DNA of 64,000 nt from Eleusine coracana subsp. coracana. Lineage: Eukaryota; Streptophyta; Magnoliopsida; Poales; Poaceae. Position 1 is the first letter of the stretch. Every line of letters starts with the position of its first letter. The stretch spans positions 38,949,511 through 39,013,510 of the forward strand of contig CM064424.1 in NCBI GenBank assembly GCA_032690845.1. Direction: 5' to 3'. Shown here one piece after another: positions 12,600-25,239 of the stretch. The notes under the pieces were generated by a model that did not search any database, was not told the origin of the DNA, and saw only the letters and a program-made list of their open reading frames with translations. The position numbers were made by a program, and so were the translations under genes.

Positions 12600-13065
12600 A
12601 ACCGGCAGTGCCAATGGCTCTCACCGGCAGTGCCGGTGATCCCTCATAGAGGCGCTGTGATGTCCAGACATTCTCTGGCGTCTGTCTTGCCAGCACCGGC
12701 AGTGTCGATGGGGCTCATCGGTAGTGTCAGTCTATTCTGCTAGAGAAGGGTGCTTCCTCTGTCTCTCTGGCTGTAGCCTACCGGCAATGCCGGTCTAGCC
12801 GATCGGCAGTGCCGGTCCCCTCTCCAAAGACAACCATTCTTTCTGGCTCTCTAGCTGACTGAGATCGGCAGTGCCGGTCCAACGGATCGGCAGTGCCGGT
12901 CAATGTCACCAGAGACCATTTTCCTTCTCTGTGGCTGCCTCATCGGTAGTGCTGATGCCCTGATCAGCAGTGCCAGTGCGGGCCATCTCCATGACTGCGA
13001 TCTATGACAGTGTGTCAGAAACCCTATCGGCAGTGCCAATGGCTCGATCGGCAGGGCCAGTGCGG
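12600..13065. repeat. Array of CCGGCAGTGCCGG-type palindromes in LTR A
   Basis: About a dozen degenerate copies of an inverted repeat around CCGGCAGTGCCGGT (e.g. near 12601, 12623, 12780, 12800, 12864, 12885) directly upstream of the TATA box at 13105. The position suggests an enhancer. Conserved palindromes in LTRs are known for Sireviruses. Confidence 0.75.
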
Positions 13066-13104
13066 GGTGTCCAGACAGGCCAACAACTCTTTTTTAGCAG
13101 TTTG

Positions 13105-13114
13105 TATAAAAGGG
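13105..13114 (+). promoter_or_regulatory. TATA box of Sirevirus A LTR
   Basis: TATAAAAGGG, about 40 bp downstream of the palindrome array. Confidence 0.6.
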
Positions 13115-13920
13115 ATACACCCCCCTTCGTGGATATCTCTTGGAACCCGAAAAACACTTTGCACTTTTGAACTCCACTCCCCTCACTCTCCCTCTCCAAG
13201 TCAAACCTTCAATCCTTGAGCTAGGGTTTGAGTGAGCCATTGTTCTCTAGTGAAAAGAGCATCATTCCACTCTGGAGCATTCGATTTAACTATTTTTGTG
13301 ATTTGTGCTTGTTACTCTTGGAGCTTTGCTCCTAGACGGTTAGCGGTGCCCGTAGAGCTCCTATATTGTGTGGTGACGCCTCGGGAAGTTTGTATTACCC
13401 TCGCACCGCAAGGGAATTGATAGTGGAAAACTTGAGCTTGATCTTTGTGGTCGCTTGAGTGAGAGAAGGGTTGAAAGAGACCCGGTCCTTTGTGGACTTC
13501 TCAACGGAGACGTACCGCTCTTTGTGAACCCGAACTTCGGTAACAAATCTTGTGTCTCCGTGTGCTCTCTTATTTACTTATTGTTCTTTTAATCTTCCCT
13601 AGGTTTTTCACTCGTCCTTGTCATATTTGCTAGTTCTATTCATATAGCACTTATTTTATTATTCATTTTTATTATTAGTGTTTCTCTCTACTACTGTTGT
13701 AACTTGTTGTCTACTTAGTAATTGCGGAACCACTTAAACTTAGAGCTTACACGTTTTCTGTTTGCTCATTGGCACTGCTGGTCCAGCATCGGTAGTGGCT
13801 ATCGGCACTATCGATCCACCTCACCGGCACTGCCGGTCAGACTGATAAAATTTTCTAAGTCCAATTTTGCAGGATTTTTAAATTTGCCTATTCACCCCCC
13901 CCCCCTCTAGGCAACTTTCA

Positions 13921-15778
13921 GTGACGGCGCCAAGCTCGCCGCCGCCCGCCTACATGAACCCCTCCTGACCATCCGATCCCAATCAATGACCAATATTAGA
14001 TCCACCCCAAAGGGGTATGCACCCAGTCCACTGTGGACCATTGGTCAATGCCTGGTCCATGAGACCCATGGACCCGGTCCACTCTTTTAGGATTAATTTT
14101 AACTCTCTAATTCCAGGAAAATTGGAAGATTTATGTTTGGGCCCGTGATATTTGTCTTAATTAGTTTCTAATCCAAATTTTCTGCACAATATTTATTAGA
14201 TTATATTTTAGCCCTAGATATTTTCATATATATTATTTTAACCTAGAAATGTTATAGAAACACCCCTAAGATTATATTTCATTATATTCTAACCCTACTC
14301 TTTAACACGTAGGCTCCTTTACTTAACATAAATTATGTTTAGGTCCTCAAATTTTGCAAAACAACCCTTTTCTTTTTATTAATTACATTTTAGTACTAAT
14401 ATTTTACACTTTTCCTAAAAATTTATAAAATTACAAATAGGTCCCTAAAATTCCTATTTTACTTTTTAGGCCCTAGAACTTCAAACTAGCATAACTTTTT
14501 AACTGTAACTTCGATTTAGGTGATTTTTGTGCTCACGAAATCGTAGGAATGTGTACTATCTTGTGGTAGTGTTTTTATAGTCATTAGGAAATGTTTAGTG
14601 TACTGTTCCTTATTTGTTTGTGTTTATGTTTTGATGTTTATCGATATTAGAGGACAAGCAGGAAGGGAACTTCCAAGACTATTTGAGCAGCAGCTAGCAT
14701 AGAAACAGGCAAGTGTCCTTGACCATATTGAACCTATTAAGAGTATTAATTTACTTTTCATGCTTGCTTGTCTAAATTTGAATCCTATGTTAGGGTTGCC
14801 TAGATTTGAATAAACCTATCCTTGTCGCCTGGGTTTGCTTTAGTGGACGAGTTTGGGTACGTCACGCTTAGCTTGTAGTACTTTGGGGGTTTAAAGTGAA
14901 TAATGATAAACTTGAATAATATTCACTTGACCCTAATCATCACTTAGGTTGGAAATCTTTTTAGCAACATGGATTCTAGGTGACCCAAGCAGGAGGATGT
15001 TGATAATGGTATGGGTATGCACAGATATAGGTAATGTACTATTTTGATAGTGGTAGTACATGGTTGTGGTCATAAGACCCATTCGTGGAGCGACCACCCG
15101 AGAAAACAATGCAAAGCACATGGCTGATATGGGTAGGCGTGGTCCGGTAGTAGATGTCTTCCTAGTTTTGCAGGCGTTCAAGGAAGGAGGACGAGAGGGT
15201 CACTTTCGACCTCAGGTGATGAAGGGTATTCTTCTAGCCATAGTGCCAGAGGGGGCTTCTATAGGGATGGTTAATCCCGCATCCGTGAAACCTTAGCGGG
15301 GATGTTTCGCAAGCTAGGGAGCTCTTTCAAAGACCATGTGGTGATCTGTTGGACTCAGACCTACAGTAGTGTGTTGGCAACAGGGAGACTTTAGTCACTG
15401 ATGGGTAATCGAATCATCAACCTATGGGTAAAGTTGTGCAATCTCTGCAAAGTGTAAAAATATTATAACAGCCGTCCTCATGGTCATGAGTGGCTTGGAT
15501 CCTCACACGGTTAGAGGGATGGTTGGGTGGATCTAGTGGGTAACCAGATTTGGTTAGTACTGTAGGTGGGTAACCTATAGTGTTCTAGTATGGGTGAGTA
15601 ACTCATAGATTTGTCGTCTTTTATTTTCTTAATGTAATCCGTATCATGTAATAATGATACTTTCATATAATAATGACATTGGTTTTACTGTTACTTCGCT
15701 TTGTCCTGTGTGCGTGAAAACTTGATCTTGGGCACGCATACAAATGCATTTGGTTTGGCCTTAAAACAAGGTGTGACA
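13921..15778 (+). repeat. 3' part of a Tekay-like LTR split by Sirevirus A
   Basis: No coding region. The segment shares with the intact Tekay LTRs the block with 'GGACCCGGTCCAC' (about 14070), an AT-rich middle with repeated 'tttaggtccc'-like strings, the CATAACTTTTTA stretch (about 14490), the GGCAAGTGTCCTTGA motif (14708-14722) and the 3' block with CTTGATCTTGGGCACGC. It ends in GGTGTGACA at 15778. The 5' half would lie left of Sirevirus A, outside the window. No PBS follows, so it is either a solo LTR or a 3' LTR. Confidence 0.75.
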
Positions 15779-15857
15779 AACTGTTTATGGGTTCAAACCT
15801 ATTGCTCTGATAGATATATTGACTTTGCCATTATATGAAAGAATCAACATGGAAGGT

Positions 15858-17536
15858 TGTAAGCTTCATGACCATTAATGTTTGGATCCCCAAGGTATGA
15901 ATGTCTTGGTGATAGATGACAACTATGAAATTGTGGGCTAATATCCTCATGAGTGTTGTCTATGTAGGAATCATCTCTAAACTCTATTACAAATCATATG
16001 GATGATGGTTGCCTTGGCAATTGATGACAATGACCACAAGCATGGAGGCTTATGAACTTGAAAGAGTCAAAGGGTTGATGAAGATGGATCAAAGCGGAGA
16101 ACATGCTATGGAGCAAGTGTTTAGTACACTTGCCTAGTTGTTAGGGCTTTGAGTCCACTAGAAAAACTAGACTATCAAGAGGGTCTAGGTCATTCTCTTA
16201 GGTCATGTCTAGTCGATGATGTGCAAGGTTGCTCGGTGAAATCACAGGCACTAGGTGATAGTGGAAAAGCCAAGGAGCTGTTCGGAGAAGCCGGGAAACG
16301 AAGTCAAGCGAGGACGACAAGTTTTAGGTTCTGGACATAGAGACCAGAGAGAGGGGTCAGTGGAGACCGAAATGTACGGTCACTACAAGGAGTTGTCTGG
16401 GACTTACAGCGAGGAGCGAGGAGTCTGTTTGTGGCAGAAGCTATAGAGACCGGACAGTCCGGTCTACTGACTAGACGGTCTGGTCAGTAGGGCTTGCACA
16501 GGGCAGAGAGGAAGCTTCAACGCAAAATTTTTCTAGACTGGAGAGAGAAATGGACCGGACAGTTCGGTCAACTGACTATATGGTTCGGTCAGTACAGGTT
16601 TTAGTAGGGTCAGAGTGTTTTGTACACTGTGCTACAGTGATCGGGCTGTCCGGTCAGGCAGTGATCGGACTGTCCGGTCAGAAGGCCCGGAAAGCTGATT
16701 TTATGAAGCAACGGCTAGTTTGATGTTGGGAGCCAATATAACTTCGTTGCTAGGATCCTTGGGACCTCTCTTGTCCCGTGGAATACCTGAGGGCATTTGG
16801 TATGGTCCAAGAGGAAAAGAGGAGAGCACTAGGAGAGGATATTGGACACTTGAGAGTGCTAGAGGAGAGTAACTTGAGCATCTTGCACATCCAAGGCTAA
16901 GGTCTCCTTGGCGTGTGATCTATATTGTAACTCTTGGTCTATGGTGAGACCTAGACTAGTTAGGTGTCGGTGATCGAGCCTATTGTGATCGGTTCTGAAG
17001 GCCATCACATATTTGTACACGGTTTGAGCCCGCCATTGAAAGGGGCATCGCTAGTGAGCGCCCGTGTCGGCTCGGTGAGTCCGGCAAGTTCTTGAGGGTG
17101 GTGAGCTTGAGCTTTGTGCAGCGGTGATGCACACTGTGTCTTCACTCTAAGAGTGATTGCGGGCTCATGGGCGCGAACTCCACTTGGTGGCGGGAGGGAC
17201 CGGGACTCCGGCGGGAGTGGTCCAACAAGGATTAGGGGAAAGCGCTGTCCTTTCGAGACCTCGGGAAAAAAATATGAGCATTCCTTGACCCTCTCTTTAC
17301 TATTCCGCAATTGAGTGCTCTAGTAACTAGGTTAAATTGTGGCTTGCATAGGCTAGTGTGTTTGGCTTCTATGTTTTCTCTTATCATGAACACTAGCATA
17401 TGTAGTGTCTTGGCCTACTAGAATTGTTTAGGTTGCTTCTCTTGTTAGACTCAAGTAGTGGAAATTGAAGTAACTGGATTCATGAGTGACTTACCGATTC
17501 ACCCCCCCCCCTCTCAGTATGCCTTTGGTTCTTACA
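15858..17536 (+). repeat. 5' LTR of Sirevirus B
   Basis: 1679 bp, TGTAAGCTTCATGACC...GGTTCTTACA, with terminal inverted repeat TGTAAG/CTTACA. It contains palindromes such as GACCGGACAGTCCGGTC at 16448-16464 and relatives around 16560-16685. A TATA-like AATATAAC is at about 16735; the 3' LTR has TATATAAC at the same place. A C-tract lies at about 17499. The 79 bp to its left (15779-15857) hold nothing I recognise. Confidence 0.9.
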
Positions 17537-17538
17537 AC

Positions 17539-17551
17539 TGGTATCAGAGCC
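17539..17551 (+). other. Primer binding site of Sirevirus B
   Basis: TGGTATCAGAGCC, complementary to the 3' end of initiator tRNA-Met, two bases after the LTR end. Confidence 0.9.
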
Positions 17552-17589
17552 AAGTGCTCATCTTTGAGGCTTTACCACCTTGTGTAAGG

Positions 17590-19476
17590 GTGACGGGACA
17601 TGCGGGGAATGTTCCCATATTCAATGGGGAGGACCATGTTTATTGGAAAGCTCACATGCAAGCCTACCTATAGTCCCTTGATCCAGAGATTTGGATGGTC
17701 ACTCACGAGTACGATACGGATGTGAACCTACTTGAGCCTGATTTTCTTAAGTGCAATGCTAAGGCCAAGAATGCTCTATTTGCTTGAATCTCTAAGGATG
17801 TTTTTGCTCAGCTAGATGCTAGTTCCACAACACATGGTATCTGGACTGAGATTCAGGGGCTCCATGAGGGCACCAGTGATGTCAAAGAGGAAAGATACTA
17901 TGTGCTAAAGAACAAGTATGATAACTTCACTAGATTGCCACATGATAGGGCTAACACTGTTTATTGTCATTTTCATGTACTAGTGGAGGAGATCAATGCA
18001 CTTGGGGATGATTTCAAGCTGAAGTCCGTTGAGGTGATAAGAAGATTCTTGAGGCTATTCATCGACCCCAAGTATGAGTCCATCATCACCTTCATCTTGC
18101 AAGGTGACCTCAAGACCAACACCATGAATGATGTACTTGGCAAGATCACCACCTTCAAGAGCTACCAATTAGGGATGGATGATCCTCAACCATCCAACCT
18201 TGCTCTACTGGCTGACAAGCAAGAATCTAGCCAGAGCAAGAAGAACAAGAAAAAGGTGATCATTGAGGAAGATGATGATGAAGGTGACTTGACCGAGGAC
18301 TTGGCTCTTCTCATGAAGAAGATGAAGACCTTCAAGAACAAGTTTGCTTCCAAGTCAAGGGGTAAGTGCTCCAATTGTGGCTCAAAGAATCACTTTGTCC
18401 GAGGGTGCCCAAAGCCCAAGAAAGAAGCATTCATGTCACAAGATTCAAGTGAAGAAGAAGAAGAAGACCCGAAGCCCAAGAAAAAGAAGAAGAGACACTT
18501 CAAAAAGGACAAGAGCAAAGGCAAAGGCAAAGCTCAAGACTACAAGAAGATGTTTTCCCGCAAGGCCCTTCTTGGAGAGTGGACAAGCGACAACTCAAGT
18601 GATGAGTCCTCTTCCACAAGTGATGAGGAAGTAGCTAGCCTAGCCATTATCCAGACCACACTTCCACGAGCTCTTCGTCCACCTCCTACATGCCTCATGG
18701 CCGCAAGCCAACTTGAGGAAAGTGAGGATGAGAGCAACGCCGACAATGATGATGAGGAGCTCTCATGTGCCGAGCTTTGGAGTATGCTTGAGCAAGCCTG
18801 AGACATCGCCATCAAGAAATCCATAATGTTGGATGTGGTAAGAAAAGAATGTAAGTTGGCTAAGGACCGTGTTGGTGAGCTTGAGAGTGAGCTCAACGAC
18901 CTTGTCACTTCTCATGAGGCCCTAAACAAGAGATATGACAAACTCAAGGGTAATCATGTAGAGCTACGTGAGAAGTATGAGGCCCTTGAGATTACTTATG
19001 AGGCCATCAATGTTGAGAACCTTGCCTCTCCCTCCTCTAGTTCATCTAAGAGTGATGCTTCTACTATGTGTGATGAACTAACCACCTCGGTCAAGGTTTA
19101 TTCTCTTGAGCCATTTATTTTGGAGGAACTTCACAAGCTCAAGGAAGAGAGGAAGATGATGATGAATGACTTTGAGAGGCTCACACGTGGTAGAGCCATC
19201 CAAAAGGAGATTCTTGGGAGGAACCTTGTGAACAATGTCTCCCAACAGGGACTTGGCTCATATCCCGCCACCATCAACATCGTAGGGACGAGTGACTCCA
19301 TCCCCACATGGATCAAACCCCTTCTCGCCGACAACTACTATTGCAAGAGGTGTTGCAAGGATGGCCACGCTACCAAGGATTGTGCCATGGTGAGGAGTTC
19401 CATTGTTTTGCCTAACGCTAACTTGTTCCATGAGAACACACATTTCAAGCTTTTAGGAACAAGGATGGCAAGGTAA
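17590..19476 (+). pseudogene. gag of Sirevirus B with two zinc knuckles
   Basis: Capsid/nucleocapsid precursor in a single frame. The likely start codon is GTG at 17590-17592, where homologous gag begins with ATG, so the start is probably mutated. Stops are TAG 17671-17673, TGA 17785-17787, TGA 18799-18801 and TAA 19474-19476. The capsid region (about 17900-18180) is followed by a K/E-rich segment and an intact CCHC knuckle (CSNCGSKNHFVRGC, about 18367-18408). Acidic and serine-rich coiled-coil segments lead to a second knuckle (CKRCCKDGHATKDC, about 19342-19383). The longest open stretch is 17902-18801. The C-terminal WVPKNKT-like end appears in another frame near 19575-19596, and pol does not follow. 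Confidence 0.85.
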
Positions 19477-21536
19477 AAGCTAAGGCCTTGGGGCCACCAA
19501 ACAAGAAGAGGAAGGTCAAGAGTATATGAGTGCCTAAGTGCATTGTTGATCTTGAGAGATCGGCTACGTACAAGTGGGTGCCCAAGAACAAGACCTAGAT
19601 TGTTGTGGTGGTGGACCGAGCGCTTTCATAAAGATCATGTAAAGTCCACCACAAGTGACATGGATCTCAACGACCTATCTACTCATGAGGGAGGTAACCG
19701 TGTTTGTTCTTGGTAGTTGTAGTGTGTTTTTCTTTCTCTTGCATTGCATGGTAAATTGGACTCCTTTGTGACTAGTATGCTCTACATCCATGCATGTGTA
19801 AATAACAAAAGAAAAACACATAAAAATTAGTCAATGTCTAACCCATCCAAGATAGCTATAAGCAAGGGGGAGTGCTTGAGTAGGTGGTTTGACTTCTCTC
19901 AAGGCAAGGGTATGGCTTATAGTGAGTAAGCTAGGGAGGGGTTCAAACTTGACATTGTTAGGTTTCCTTTGTGTCGTGTTTTTAATTTTGTTTGCATTCA
20001 CATGGCATGTTTACTTTTATTGCATATGTAAAATGCTTGTTGCATGCATCATATAGGAAACACAAAGGAGGTTTGTCCCACTTGTAGATATTTATGCCTC
20101 ATGCTCTATATAAGATTACATCTCCATAAGTATGACCAAAGGAAAGGATTGTGCCTATTGCCCATTGAGCAACATGTGATTCATGGACTAAGGCTCATAC
20201 ATACCCATTTGGTTCTTATTTGCCTTGGTTCTTATTTGCTCGATTCTTCATTTGGGATTTGCAAAAATTATAAGGCCATAGAGTGCCACTATTTGAAAAT
20301 GAGTGTTTGAGAGTTCCCTCTCTATTCTAAGTGCAGTGTTTATTTGAGTGTTTAGCGAGGGCACTTGGAAAATGGAGAAATTCCTTGATTCAGCAGAATT
20401 TCTAGAGTGACAGTACAGTCTGATCACTGGACCGTACAGTCCGGTCAGTGGCACTCTGCACAGTGCCTAGGGGGAGTCTAGTCGTAGAGACCGGATAGAA
20501 TTGTCCTAGAGACCATACCATACGGTCTGCTCAAAGGCCAGCAGACCCTGAACTGACCGGACAGTCCGGTCTAGAGACCATACCATCCGGTCACTATGGC
20601 TGATCGTGTGATGCTCCTTCAAATCTTGACTGTTGATTGGGTCCTTATCAATCTTGGCTGTTGCTATCTATTTGACCTAGGGAAAAATTGGTTAGACCCT
20701 TGTCTCCTTCCTCATTCGACACCAAAGCCGAGGACTCACCCCCGATGTCGTCGTATGCGCCTCGCTCCTGCCATCACCGAGCTCCCCTCGCCCCCTCGTC
20801 GTCCACGGGCCACTGCACTGCACCGCTGCACTCGCCTGCGTGCCGCACCCACGCTCGCAAGCCGCGCCAATAGACCTCTTCGCCGCTCCACGCGTCGCCA
20901 TCTCACTGCCACGCCGCCTCGCCGCTGTGTCACCCAGTGTTGTCGCTCTCTCTCCAGTGCCGCCGCTGACTTCATCTCCGCGCGTGCATGGAAGAAGAGG
21001 GTTTCCTCTTTGCTCTCCTTTGCTGGCCAAAGTTCAAGTCCTGATCCTTTTCAGCAATCAGAGCGTGTTTTGAGGTGTGCATCTTCAATTCTTGGTGTTG
21101 ATTCCTCAGGTTATCGTGACTTTTCCTCTTTTCATCGATTATTCCCTAAATTTCAAGTAGTTAGCCTCAATTGATGCAATCAAATTAATTGTTCATGATT
21201 AGTTGCATTGATTAGCTAATTAACTCAACCTAGGATGCAATTAATCCATTGCCTATCTATTAGTTGCATGTCTAGGGTTTGTCTCCTATTTAGTCTATAG
21301 TTAGATTAATTGCCTATTATTTGACTACACACTAGATGACTCGCACTAGCCACTCATAGTCGATGATCACTGTTGTTACTCTGCATATTTGTCTAGTGAT
21401 CATGTCCTTCATTTAGTGCTAGATTTTCTATTGCACATTATTTCCTAGCAGTGCTTTGCTTTTAGATATATTAGGGTCTATGCTTATCCTGTCTATACCT
21501 ACGTGCGTGCAGTGACAACAGTTTGCAGCAGTGGAG
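19477..21536 (+). promoter_or_regulatory. Non-coding region between gag and 3' ORF of Sirevirus B
   Basis: Gag-tail remnants run to about 19600; pol would start there but is absent. A GGGGGAG tract lies at about 19865. At 20400-20600 are palindromes of the same type as in the LTR, including an exact copy of GACCGGACAGTCCGGTC at 20555-20571. A CT/GC-rich leader follows (about 20690-21150). Then comes a possible intron: a weak donor TCAA/GTAGTT at 21155/21156 and an acceptor GTTTGCAG ending at 21528, just before the ATG at 21537. The promoter and intron are inferred. Confidence 0.5.
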
Positions 21537-23126
21537 ATGGCAGGATCAGGACAGGACAAGGGCAAAGGGAAGATGTCTGAGAAGCCTAAGAGCAAGAAGA
21601 GACCGAGGTTGGACACAAAGTCAAAGATGGCCAGGAGGTTGGCTCAGCACTTGGATGCCATGGAGCAGTCACACAGGACACCTGGCTCACGTTTGAGGAT
21701 CAGTCAGCCAACTGAGGACCAGGGTCTCAGGAGGAGCACCAGGCAGAGGACTGCACCTCTGGCAGTCAGAGTTGTACCACCGCCGTGGTCGTAGCGCACT
21801 CCGGCTTCTCGTCAGGAGAGGTTGTCGAGAATTGCGGAGCAGGGATCCTCCAGACAGCAGCAGGAGGAGTCAGAGAAGGAGACCTCAGAGGAGGAGACCT
21901 CAGAGTCTGAGTCAGAGGAGGAGGAGCTCGAGGAGACTAAGTAGACTATTCCCCAGAGGACAGCTCACCGGGCAGGAGACCCGCAGTGCACCTATGCGGT
22001 GTGCACCAGGAGGCTGCAGAGACTAGTACAGGCAGCTAGAGAGCCAGATATACTTAAGGTTCCTGCAAAGGACCTTAAGGCGCTTTGCTTGGTGCTTTTC
22101 GAGCAGTGGGTTCCTATCCCTAGAGACCCCGCTGCTGGAGAGAGGTACTGGACTGGCCTCTAGAGGAGGATTAGAGAGGGTCTGAGACGTTACCTTAGCC
22201 TAGGGGCAAGGACAAACTCTTCGTGCCATAGTAGTACACGACCTACGAGGCCATGAGGAGGGCCACCGGCTTAGAGATGGAGCAGTACTTCACGTACTTG
22301 CCAGGGCTAGCAGAGCTAGTTACTGCTCCACACAGGTTCAGAGAGGACATGGTGCTAGAGTTCTACGCCATACTGTGGGTTGCCAGGGATCGCTCAAAGT
22401 TTTGGTTTCTGTTCAGAGGGCAGCCACAGCATGTCACTAGGCAGGATTTGATAGCTAACCTAGGACTCCTGGCTTCAGACTTCTAGCTTTACAGGAGTGC
22501 CTACAGTACACTTGCACCACCCCGTAGACCTCAGGGAGGGAAGCTACCTCCAGACGACATGATGTCAATTGCTTTCCCACCCCCTCACACACCAGGCTTT
22601 GAGAGAGGCCATGCGAGACTCACTGCAGAGGCCAAGGTGGTGAGAGTGATAGTCACCAGGACTATCATCCCTAGGTCTAGCTACAGAGAGGAGTTTACAC
22701 TTCTACACTAGTTTGCAGTTGCAGCTATTCTGAGGCGACAACACTTTGACTTGGCAGATCTTTTGATTGGAGAGATGGAGGAGGTCATTTCTGAGAGAGT
22801 AGCAGGATGTCACTTGGTCTACGACCCTTATATTTGCTATATCTTGAGGAGGATGGGCCTAGTAACGGAGGAGCAGTATGAGCCATTCCCTGAGGTGACC
22901 ACCAACTACGTACCTCGAGTCCTCAGAGGATCACAGTTGGCCTCCAGGTAGTAGATAGGGGAGGAGGAGCATGAGTCACCACAAGTACTTCACGAGCAGG
23001 CAGCTCAGCCAGAGACGGTGGTTCCTGAGTCAGCCAGTACAGGAGCACTTCCCCCGCCGACAGGATCACAGTTAGAGGACGCTATCACTATGACAGCGCT
23101 TGCAGGATGCCTGGGTGAGTCCATCC

Positions 23127-23131
23127 AGAGT
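23127..23131. repeat. Target-site duplication AGAGT, left copy (Tekay)
   Basis: AGAGT directly before TGTAACACCC; the matching copy is at 35906-35910. Confidence 0.95.
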
Positions 23132-23838
23132 TGTAACACCCTACTTTTGCAAATTCTAAAAATGCCAACTATTAGCATTTAGGAGTTTAAATAAATAACC
23201 TAGGACAAATTGTTTTTATAATAAATTAAATTAAATTATTGCATTTGCATAACATGTCATATTCATATAGATTTTCATTGCATTATGCATTTAGTTTAAT
23301 TATTATTTATTTACCAGGAATATTAGGAATAGAATTAGAATAGAAATTAGACAAGGAAAAGAATTGAGAAAGAAAAAGAAAAGAAAAGGAGGAACTAGAA
23401 CAGTGGGCCGAAACCCACCATTCAGCCCACCCCTCCCCTCTCCCCACCTCCTCCTTTCGGCCCAGCCGGCCAGGCCGCCTCCTCTCCCTTCATTCTCTCC
23501 CCCGCGGCCCACCTTCCCGGCCGGCACAGCGCGCGCGGCCCGCTCCTCCCGCGCTCTCTCTCTCTCTCACTGGCGCGCGGGCCCCGCCTGTCATCCCCTC
23601 CTCCGCCTCTCTCTCTCCCGTCGCCGGAAACCGACGCCGCCACCGCCGTCGATCTCCCTCCCCCGACCTCCCCGGCTCCTGTAACCGAAGCCCAACGCAC
23701 GCGACCCCCCTCCGCTTCCTCTCCCCCACTCACCGTGCCTTAATCACGCACTGGCGTGCGTTACCGAACCCAAACGGCCGCCGCCGGCCATTGATGGCCG
23801 GAGACCTCGCGCCGGCTCAATTCGCCCGCCTCCGCGCC

Positions 23839-23844
23839 TATAAA
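23839..23844 (+). promoter_or_regulatory. TATA box of Tekay 5' LTR
   Basis: TATAAA in GCGCCTATAAAGCACC within the GC-rich promoter block; the same site is in the 3' LTR at 33214-33219. Confidence 0.65.
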
Positions 23845-25230
23845 GCACCCCCTCGGCACCGCCCTGCTCCGCCGCCGCTCCTCCGCTCTCTCCTGCTCGC
23901 TCGCGACCATCGGACGACCTCCCCCACCGAGCTCCGACCACCGCCGCCACCGAGCCGCGCCGCCGACCCCCTCCCGGCCTTCCCGCACCCGCGCGACCTG
24001 CCTGTGAGACTCCCCTCCCTCCCCTCTCTCTCCCGGGACTCTCGCGGTGAGGAATGGCCGACCGGAGCGCCATTCCGGCCGGTTTCCGGTGAGCCCCGCC
24101 GCGCGCCGCCGCCTAACTGGCCGCCGGCGACGACCTTCCCCCCGCCCTTTAATTCTGGCCGTTGGATCTTGATCCAACCGTCCAGATTACATACCCCTTC
24201 GGGTTATGTAATCGGTCCACCGTGAACCAGTGGACCAATGGTCCACAGAACCTATAGACCCGGTCCACGCATTTCTAGTTTAAAATTAATTCAATTAATT
24301 CCTGGATATTGTGGCAGTTTTGCATTTTAGCCCCTGTGCTTAGTTTAAATTAGGTTTAGGTCCCTGTTTTTGTGCAGAACAAATAAAAATTTGTTTTTAG
24401 GCCCCTGAACTTTATAATAATTATTTTTAGCACAACATTTTTACAAAAAGCCGCTATACCATTAAGAAATTATATTTTTGCCCTATAAATTGTAGAAAAC
24501 CCCTGGAATTGTTTTATATTATATTTTAATCGAGTCTTTTTATATTATTAATGGTATAAATATTATTTTAGCCCTAAAAATTTATAGAAACACCCCTATG
24601 CATTATTTATATTATTATTTGACCTTGTAATTTTATAAAACACCCCTCGACTGATTTTAATTATGTTTTAGTCCCTAGAATTATTATAAAATTATACCTT
24701 AATCCTTATTAATTGTATAAATATTATTTTAGCCTTAAATTTTTACAGGAACATCCCTGTACTTAATTTTAATTAGATTTTGGCCCTGTCTTTTTACACT
24801 TAAACCCCTGCACTTAGTATTAATTATGTTTGAGTCCTAGAATTTTTGCAAAAACAACCTTATACTTTTAATAACTACTTTTCAGCCCTAATAATTTACA
24901 CTTTAGTCCCTGTAATTTTATAAAATTACACATAGGTCCTTAAAAGCCTCTGTTTTTACCCTTTTGCCCCTAAAACTTCAAACTAGCATAACTTTTTACT
25001 CATAACTCCAATTTAGGTGATTCTTGCGCCAAAATTCTCGTAGGAGCATAACCTTTGCATCCCTTGCATCTACATACTGTCTTTCCTCTGTTGCATATAG
25101 TGTATTGATTTTGTATGTTTTGCTTGTATTGGTATGTCGTTACATAAAGGCGAGCAAACACAAGGACCACCCTACAAGGATTTTCAAGAGCAGGAATTTG
25201 AAGGGTTAGAGCAGCCTTCTGTGCAGGACG

Positions 25231-25239
25231 AAGGCAAGT
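25231..25239 (+). other. Candidate GC-type 5' splice site in Tekay leader
   Basis: AAG/GCAAGT matches the consensus of GC-AG introns. It recurs in the 3' LTR (34606-34614) and, as CAG/GCAAGT, in the divergent Tekay-like LTR at 14706-14714. Candidate acceptors lie before the extra ORF (26679) and before gag (27999). Prediction only. Confidence 0.4.

Larger units (their letters stand above)
1..13920 (+). mobile_element. Sirevirus A (Ty1/copia), 5' end outside window
   Basis: The order gag, protease, integrase, RT and RNase H is that of Ty1/copia. The extra ORF after pol, the several GGGGGAG polypurine tracts before the 3' LTR and the coiled-coil gag point to the Sirevirus lineage. The 5' LTR and the start of gag lie left of the window. 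A 3.9-kb solo LTR interrupts gag at 1412-5307. The 3' LTR ends at 13920 and the next bases (GTGAC, 13921-13925) should be one target-site copy. Coding regions carry several stops and two frameshifts, so this copy is not autonomous. Confidence 0.9.
12266..13920 (+). repeat. 3' LTR of Sirevirus A
   Basis: 1655 bp beginning TGAAAGTGCATCTAGGCCCC and ending GGCAACTTTCA, with a perfect terminal inverted repeat TGAAAGT/ACTTTCA. It is preceded by a polypurine tract. It contains a cluster of ACCGGCAGTGCCGGT-like palindromes at about 12600-13065 and a smaller one at 13770-13850. A TATA box (TATAAAAGGG) is at 13105. A C-tract at about 13895-13906 lies before the end. The 5' partner is outside the window. 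Confidence 0.9.

Noticed and set aside
12600..13065. Regularly repeated short palindromes resembling a CRISPR array
   Set aside because: Spacing and sequence are irregular, the repeats are degenerate, the host is a plant, and they lie in an LTR promoter.
15779..15857. Reverse PBS-like GCTCTGATA between the Tekay-like LTR and Sirevirus B
   Set aside because: Only nine bases match and no LTR on the minus strand adjoins it; too weak to call an element.
20596..21174. 192-codon frame upstream of the Sirevirus B 3' ORF
   Set aside because: Arg/Pro-rich low-complexity reading of a GC-rich leader; no homologous protein features.
23364..24225. Pro/Arg-rich frames on both strands of the Tekay LTR (repeated at 32759-33705)
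   Set aside because: LTR promoter composition; the duplicates only reflect the paired LTRs.
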